From: Paenibacillus_AR mesotrionivorans
Lineage (GTDB): Bacteria > Bacillota > Bacilli > Paenibacillales > NBRC-103111
Length of the DNA stretch: 64,000 nt
Reading direction: 5' to 3'
Assembly (NCBI RefSeq): GCF_046098205.1
Contig: NZ_JBJURJ010000001.1
Coordinates: 62,001 to 126,000 of the forward strand
The notes under the pieces are model-generated. The model did not search any database. It saw only the letters and a program-made list of their open reading frames with translations, and had not been told where the DNA came from. Positions 58,937-64,000 of this stretch are shown here, piece by piece (the first letter of the stretch is position 1; each line of letters opens with the position of its first letter). Position numbers and translations under genes: made by a program.

Positions 58937-61630
58937 TTATTTTCCGTCCAGCTTCCGCTTCAACTCATAAAGCAGGTTCATGGCCATCATGGGGGTCATA
59001 TTCATCAGATCCATCTCCCGGATGGAGGACATAACCCCTTCCGTACGAGCATCCTGCTTGCGTTTGGCCTTATCCGCTGCAGAGGGTTTGTCCTCCTCCA
59101 GCCCGAAAAGGCTCAGCTGCACCGCAGGAGCTAAGGCTTCGGGAGCAGCAGCAACCGAGGCAGAAGGCACAACAGGAACCGCTGGTACAAGCTCAGGCTC
59201 CTCAGACTCCCGCTCCAGCGACACCGCCGCCTCTACCGCCCCTGCGCGCTCCTCGAAGGCGCCCAGCAGCTGGTACGCCCGGTCGATAATACCGCCGGGC
59301 AAACCGGCAATCCGCGCGCAATAGATGCCGTAGCTGGTGCTGGCCGCACCGGGAATCAGCTTGCGCAGGAAGGTAACCTGGCCGTCGCTCTCCTTCACGG
59401 CCATGCAGTAATTCTTAAGCCCGGCCAGGCTCTCCTCCAGATGGGCCAGCTCGTGGAAGTGGGTGGAGACCAGCGTTTTGCACCCCACCCGGTCGTGCAT
59501 AAACTCGATCACTGCTTGGGCGATGGCCATCCCTTCCCCGGTGGAGGTGCCTCTGCCCAGTTCGTCGATGATGACCAAACTCTGGCGTGTAGCCTTCTCC
59601 GTCATCACCTGGATGTCCATCATCTCTACCATAAAGGTGCTTTGTCCGCCGATGAGATCATCCGCCGCCCCGATCCGGGTGAAGATCCGGTCGGTCATGG
59701 GAATAACCGCCCTCTCCGCCGGTACGAAGCAGCCGATTTGGGCCATAATGCAAATAATGGCCACCTGGCGCATGTAGGTGCTTTTGCCGGCCATATTGGG
59801 GCCGGTAATCAGCAGCATGGGGCCGCCTTCCGCCGTCATGGCCGTATCATTGGCTACGAAGGAGCCATCCTGCATCACCGCCTCCACCACAGGATGGCGG
59901 CCTCCGGCAACGGTCAGATCATAACCGGCCGACAGCTCCGGCTTACGGAAGCGCCGGCGTGCGCTGACGGAGGCCAGCGACTGGTACACATCCACGGCGG
60001 CAACCACTTCAGCAAGCCGCTGCAACCGGTGGACCTGGAGGGCAATTTTCTCCCGCAGCTCGTTGAAGAGGGCGTACTCCACATCCACCATCTTCTCCTC
60101 GGCCTCGAGGATCAGCGCCTCCTTTTCCTTCAGCTCGGGGGTAATGAAGCGCTCCGCGTTGGCCAAGGTCTGCTTCCGTTCATACAGACCTTCCGGCAGG
60201 TTGGCCAGGTGGCTGCGCGTAATTTCGATATAATAGCCGAACACTTTATTAAAGCCGACCTTCAGAGAGCGGATTCCGGTGCGCTCCCGCTCCTTCTGCT
60301 CCAGCTCGGCCAGCCATTGTTTGCCGTTCTGGTTGGCTTCCTTCAACTGGTCCAGCCGATCGTTATAGCCCAGCCGGATCATGCCGCCGTCCCTGACGGA
60401 AACGGGAGGCTCGTCCACAATGGCAGAGGCGATCCACTCCTGGACATCAGCACATTCATCCAATCCGTCTACCAGGGCCGCAAGCGACCGTGATCCGGAT
60501 TCCCGGCAGAGGCGCACCGCTTCCGGCATACGGCTTAAGGATATCTTCAGCGCAAGCATATCCCTGGCATTGGCGCTGCCGTATGACACTCTGGCCGTCA
60601 GCCGTTCCAGATCATAGACATCCTTCAGGCTTTGCCGCAGATCCTCCCGGACAATCAGATTATTGTACAGGGCATCCACGGCTTCCAGCCGCTCCTCCAC
60701 CCGATCCCGGTTTACCAGGGGCTTCTCGATCCAACGGCGGAGCAGACGACCACCCATGGAGGTGACGGTTTCATCCAGCAGCCACAGGAGGGAGCCGCGT
60801 TTCGCACGATCACGCACCGTTTCCGTCAGCTCCAGATTCCGGCGGGTAAACGGGTCCATCACCATGTATTGGGAGGGACGGTAAATTTCGATCCGAGTCA
60901 TATGCCCCAAGGAACGCTTCTGGGTTTCGCCTAAATAAGCGATCAAGAGGGAGACGGTCCGGCGGGTTAAGGCAGCAAGCTTCCTCAGCTCCTCCTCCCC
61001 GTACTGGGCCTCCAGCGCTTGGGGATCCTCCTTGTCCCACACCGTATAAACAGGCGGACGGAGAGCCGAAGCCCCATTCCTCTTCAGCCACTCCACCGCT
61101 TCTGCCGTGCCGATGATTTCCTTGGGACCGTATACGGACAGCTCATCCAACAGCGCCTCCGTACCCGGCAATGCAGCCGTATACAGCTCACCGGTGCTGA
61201 TGTCGCACACGGCAAAGCCGATCCCATTCTCCTCTTTAATCACACTCGCTATGTAATTGTTGACGGATTCGCTGAGCAGCTTGCCGTCCATCAGGGTGCC
61301 CGGAGTGACAATGCGCACAATTTCCCGCCGGACCATACCTTTGGTCTCCGACGGACTCTCCATCTGCTCGCAGATGGCGACCTTGTACCCCTTCTCAATC
61401 AGCCGGGCGATGTAGTTGTCCGCTGAATGATAAGGCACGCCGCACATGGGTATGCGCTCCTCCGCGCCGCCTTCCCTGCCGGTCAGGGTAATCTCAAGCT
61501 CCCGGGATGCCTGAATCGCATCCTCGAAGAACATTTCGTAAAAATCGCCAAGCCGGAAAAACAAAAATGCATCCGGTACCTGGGCCTTGACGGCCAGATA
61601 CTGTTCCATCATCGGTGTATATTTAGCCAT
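58937..61630 (-). CDS. mutS: DNA mismatch repair protein MutS
   Basis: 897 residues. The mismatch-binding motif GlyAspPheTyrGluMetPhe lies near residue 35; the ATPase has GlyProAsnMetAlaGlyLysSerThr and IleAspGluLeuGlyArgGlyThr. A ~70-residue Ala/Val/Glu-rich linker precedes the C-terminal tetramerisation helices. ATG at 61630 is preceded by GGCGGAGG; 13 upstream in-frame residues are excluded. Confidence 0.97.
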   Translation of the reverse strand: MAKYTPMMEQYLAVKAQVPDAFLFFRLGDFYEMFFEDAIQASRELEITLTGREGGAEERIPMCGVPYHSADNYIARLIEKGYKVAICEQMESPSETKGMVRREIVRIVTPGTLMDGKLLSESVNNYIASVIKEENGIGFAVCDISTGELYTAALPGTEALLDELSVYGPKEIIGTAEAVEWLKRNGASALRPPVYTVWDKEDPQALEAQYGEEELRKLAALTRRTVSLLIAYLGETQKRSLGHMTRIEIYRPSQYMVMDPFTRRNLELTETVRDRAKRGSLLWLLDETVTSMGGRLLRRWIEKPLVNRDRVEERLEAVDALYNNLIVREDLRQSLKDVYDLERLTARVSYGSANARDMLALKISLSRMPEAVRLCRESGSRSLAALVDGLDECADVQEWIASAIVDEPPVSVRDGGMIRLGYNDRLDQLKEANQNGKQWLAELEQKERERTGIRSLKVGFNKVFGYYIEITRSHLANLPEGLYERKQTLANAERFITPELKEKEALILEAEEKMVDVEYALFNELREKIALQVHRLQRLAEVVAAVDVYQSLASVSARRRFRKPELSAGYDLTVAGGRHPVVEAVMQDGSFVANDTAMTAEGGPMLLITGPNMAGKSTYMRQVAIICIMAQIGCFVPAERAVIPMTDRIFTRIGAADDLIGGQSTFMVEMMDIQVMTEKATRQSLVIIDELGRGTSTGEGMAIAQAVIEFMHDRVGCKTLVSTHFHELAHLEESLAGLKNYCMAVKESDGQVTFLRKLIPGAASTSYGIYCARIAGLPGGIIDRAYQLLGAFEERAGAVEAAVSLERESEEPELVPAVPVVPSASVAAAPEALAPAVQLSLFGLEEDKPSAADKAKRKQDARTEGVMSSIREMDLMNMTPMMAMNLLYELKRKLDGK

Positions 61631-61707
61631 ATCCATCCTCCGCCGTACTGTCGAACGGTCACGAAACATTTGATTTTCTTGCAGATATTCTCAAAACATA
61701 TCATTAA

Positions 61708-63210
61708 TTATAGCATGAATGCGGGGGGAGTGGCGCCTTTCTCTTGATAAGGCGGGATTTTCCACGGCTTGCGGAAATCTGCCTGCTCATCCCAGCCCTC
61801 CATCCGGAACAGACGCTCCCGGAACGGCTCCAATACCGCCCGGCTGTTGCGGTAAGCGGGCAGGCGCATCAAATCCGCCCACAGCTTCCGGGCAATGGGC
61901 AGAAGCTCGGCCTTATCGCCGTTGTAATACGCCCGTTGGACATCCAGATGATCCAGGGGTGTCTGGCGGAGCTCGCGGTAGTACAGGGCAACAGTATGCA
62001 TCAGCGTCAGGACAGCCAAGGCCAGATCCGGGTCGGACAGCCAGCTGGGCAGCGTCCGGTATTCGAAGCCACCGTGGCGCTTGCGGCGGACATCGCCCAG
62101 AAACCCGTATTTGGGCCGGCGTTGTCCCGCCGCCTCTCCCTCCGCCAAAACCAAAGGAAGAGCAACATAATTGTCCAAGGCCCGGAGCAAATGATGATGC
62201 AGCCAGACCCCGCTGATATGCACATGCCCGCCTGTGGAGAGCCCCTTGCCGGGCATACTCCCAGCCAGCCAGGACAAGGAGGTATCCGGGATTTGCCGCG
62301 CAGCCTGGCGCATGGTCCGGTACAGCTCCCGTACCAGCTCCCGGGGCGTGTCACAAGGTTTGGGCCGGAGCTCGGCCAAGGGATGGATCACCCGGTCCCG
62401 GGACAGCACAACGGCATCGCAGCCTACCGTACCTGACTTTTCCAGGAAACGGTTGGCAGGCACAAACCCGCCGTCCGGACGGCGCAGCACAAACTCCGGG
62501 TCTGCTCCCAGACGGACACCCGCTGGCGCAGCAAGGCCGGATTGCCAGCTCCCTTCCGTCTTTTCTGCCGCCTCTAGCTTCTCCGCATACCGGTTCATCG
62601 CCTCGGCAAACAGCTCCGCCAGCCTGTCATCCAATACCGGACAAGCCTCCAGTCCGATCAGAACCGTATTCCCCTCCCGGTTGATGCCCACCTTCACCAG
62701 TCCTGTACAAAGTCCCAACGTATACACCGCTCTAACCGCATCCCGCTTGGCCCGTCGGATATGATAAGCCTCCTGCTCCTCCGGCGGCAGCTCCCGCCAT
62801 CCGGCAGCTCCGCCACTTACAGGCGGAGACAAAAGCCTTCCTCTCCGGACCATACGGGCCCTGCCTCCGGCAGGCACCAACGCGGCGGGGCCCGCTTTGG
62901 TCCAAATCGCCAACGCATCCATCTGGAACACGGCCACCTGGAATTCATACGCCCATTCTTCATTTTCACCGGCCGCCTTCATGCCGTTCTGTCGCCAGAA
63001 CTCCCGGCAGGTGCGTCGGTGGCCTGCCCGGATCAACGCTTTCAAGGGATTCAGCACAAATTGGGCTTGGGCATCCTGAGCCGGCACTCCCCACTGGAGA
63101 ACGGCCTTGGGAGATTTTCCCGCCGGCAGCCGCTCTCCTGAGGGAATCCTCAAGTAAAGGGGCAGCATCCCCACCGACGCAACACCACCGTATAACACAA
63201 ACATGGACAT
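61708..63210 (-). CDS. Putative amidoligase (phiEco32-like, GS-fold COOH-NH2 ligase)
   Basis: 500 residues. The C-terminal half (~235-430) carries the ordered motifs of the family: GlyAlaAspProGluPhe, AlaGluLeuArgPro, GlyGlyHisValHisIleSerGly and PheGluTyrArgThrLeuProSerTrp. These correspond to the metal/ATP-binding Glu, Arg and His of glutamine-synthetase-like amidoligases, predicted to form amide or peptide bonds. The N-terminal ~220 residues are not recognised. ATG at 63210 after AAAAAGGCGGG. It lies between cotE and mutS, so a role in spore-coat cross-linking is an attractive inference, not shown. Confidence 0.75.
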   Translation of the reverse strand: MSMFVLYGGVASVGMLPLYLRIPSGERLPAGKSPKAVLQWGVPAQDAQAQFVLNPLKALIRAGHRRTCREFWRQNGMKAAGENEEWAYEFQVAVFQMDALAIWTKAGPAALVPAGGRARMVRRGRLLSPPVSGGAAGWRELPPEEQEAYHIRRAKRDAVRAVYTLGLCTGLVKVGINREGNTVLIGLEACPVLDDRLAELFAEAMNRYAEKLEAAEKTEGSWQSGLAAPAGVRLGADPEFVLRRPDGGFVPANRFLEKSGTVGCDAVVLSRDRVIHPLAELRPKPCDTPRELVRELYRTMRQAARQIPDTSLSWLAGSMPGKGLSTGGHVHISGVWLHHHLLRALDNYVALPLVLAEGEAAGQRRPKYGFLGDVRRKRHGGFEYRTLPSWLSDPDLALAVLTLMHTVALYYRELRQTPLDHLDVQRAYYNGDKAELLPIARKLWADLMRLPAYRNSRAVLEPFRERLFRMEGWDEQADFRKPWKIPPYQEKGATPPAFML

Positions 63211-63254
63211 GGCGATCCCGCCTTTTTATGATTGGAGATTTTTTTAACTTTAAC

Positions 63255-63276
63255 AAAAAAGAGGGCATTCGCCCCC
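63255..63276 (-). terminator. Weak terminator after cotE
   Basis: Minus strand GGGC-GAAT-GCCC then TCTTTTTTG. A second inverted repeat (CCCCCAAAAG/CTTTTGGGGG, 63367-63418) without a T-run lies closer to the cotE stop. Confidence 0.5.
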
Positions 63277-63422
63277 ATCCGAAAAGCATTATGCGGCATA
63301 TCCTGTAAGTAAGAAGAAGGATCTTCGCAGAAAATGCGGTGTACCCGCAAATTCTGGTGGGGGATCCCCCAAAAGGCACCGAAATCCGCTGCAGGACCCT
63401 TCGGACTTTTGGGGGAAGGCTG

Positions 63423-63989
63423 TCAATTGTCCTCCAGAAGATCAGGATCCAAATCCTCATAGTCGCCGTCATCAGCGGCGGCATCGAAGTCCAGATTCTT
63501 GTCCTCGTCGTCCAGGTCATAAGGGCTGACGATGACCCGCACCTTGGTTTCCGCCACAAGCTCCACCTTGAACTCCCGCTCCACCCGGATCACAACCCCT
63601 GTGCCGGAGGAGGAAACCACTGCTTCAATGCAGTTGGGCTCCTGGGTAGCCAATGCGGATACTTCGGCGGTGATGCCTCTGTGTTTTTTGTCCAGATAGG
63701 ACAGCGGCACCGTATCCACATAAGAGACCGTTTCTTTGGCTACATCGGTCTTCGTGTTCTTGTCGTAAGAGTACCAGATGTTGATATCGTAGGTTCCGAC
63801 TACCTCAACGCTCTCGCCTGCTTTTTGGGCCTCGTACTGGTTGTTGATAATCCAGGCGCCAAGAATGCTGGTAGGAGCATGAGGCGGAACCACGGTATGA
63901 CTCACTTGGCTAAACTTACGACCTTTGCCGCACACTGCTTTCGTAATAATCTCTCTTGCTTGCAAGTCTCTATCTGTATAAGTAGACAT
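63423..63989 (-). CDS. cotE: Outer spore coat morphogenetic protein CotE
   Basis: 188 residues. It begins SerThrTyrThrAspArgAspLeuGlnAlaArgGluIleIleThrLysAlaValCysGlyLysGly, with the family core GlyThrTyrAspIleAsnIleTrpTyrSerTyr and a strongly acidic C-terminus (Asp/Glu-rich from ~160). CotE directs outer-coat assembly around the forespore. In B. subtilis cotE also precedes mutS. Start ATG after AGGTTGACAG. Sigma-E or sigma-K promoter elements would lie beyond the window edge. Confidence 0.95.
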   Translation of the reverse strand: MSTYTDRDLQAREIITKAVCGKGRKFSQVSHTVVPPHAPTSILGAWIINNQYEAQKAGESVEVVGTYDINIWYSYDKNTKTDVAKETVSYVDTVPLSYLDKKHRGITAEVSALATQEPNCIEAVVSSSGTGVVIRVEREFKVELVAETKVRVIVSPYDLDDEDKNLDFDAAADDGDYEDLDPDLLEDN

Positions 63990-64000
63990 TCTGTCAACCT

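Noticed and set aside
1..64000. CRISPR arrays, tRNA/rRNA genes, prophage or defence systems
   Set aside because: No regularly spaced identical repeats, tRNA cloverleaf arms, rRNA segments, integrases, phage structural genes or restriction/toxin modules were recognised.

Overview
The window is chromosomal DNA from an endospore-forming, low-to-mid GC Gram-positive, most probably a member of the Paenibacillaceae (Paenibacillus-like). The evidence is the sporulation genes spoVK and cotE, DinR/LexA boxes of the Bacillus type, a TnrA/GlnR-type operator, and local gene order close to Bacillus subtilis (cotE-mutS-mutL; miaA-hfq; spoVK-hflX-ynbB-glnR-glnA; lexA facing yneA; mrfA-mrfB). The genus is inferred from gene content, because no rRNA is present. 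No tRNA, rRNA, CRISPR array, intact insertion sequence or prophage was found. A run of 45 N lies inside hflX.

Layout. (1) 1-6453, minus strand: a Tad (type IVb) pilus operon, cpaE/tadZ - cpaF/tadA - tadB - tadC - flp - tadE, cut by the window edge. It is preceded by a Hanks-type Ser/Thr kinase fused to a degenerate CpaE/MinD-like domain. (2) 7079-13934, minus: a YlmA-type ABC ATPase, a small receiver-like protein, and a DNA-repair block of nfo, mutM, mrfB and mrfA. (3) 14183-25781: a type IV pilus locus. pilB, pilT, pilC, pilA, pilD, pilM, pilN, pilO and a secreted stalk-domain protein run on the minus strand. Two minor pseudopilins face them on the plus strand, and a 510-aa PilX-like protein with a repetitive beta-rich body is divergent from those. 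A 222-bp element with 41-bp terminal inverted repeats sits immediately upstream of pilB. (4) 26343-33933, minus: a MurA-family enzyme with Asp in place of the catalytic Cys, rnz, metH, a HAD hydrolase, a membrane protein and a DUF896 protein. (5) 34136-35291: the divergent SOS pair yneA/lexA with four LexA boxes between them. (6) 35367-40115: an Lrp/LysE exporter pair, an orphan ComA/NarL-type response regulator, a TetR/MFS pair with a clear palindromic operator, and a small hypothetical. (7) 40243-45701: glnA, glnR, ynbB, hflX, spoVK. (8) 45953-49948: cold-shock protein, stress-type SDR, esterase, DUF402 protein, cyclophilin lipoprotein and a small hypothetical. (9) 50074-54809: a class A PBP, hfq, miaA and a methyltransferase. 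(10) 54975-63989: a small Cys/His-tailed protein, then mutL, an S41 protease, mutS, a putative GS-fold amidoligase and cotE.

The strongest leads are the kinase-CpaE fusion heading the Tad locus together with the terminator-bearing leader of the Tad operon, the MurA Cys-to-Asp paralogue, the inverted-repeat element abutting pilB, the amidoligase next to cotE, and two intergenic copies of a +,+,-,- arrayed short repeat (around 6.6-6.8 kb and 36.6-36.75 kb). Genes within an operon often overlap by ATGA or GTGA, so translational coupling is common here. Start codons were moved from the longest open frame to the best ribosome-binding site wherever the two disagreed.
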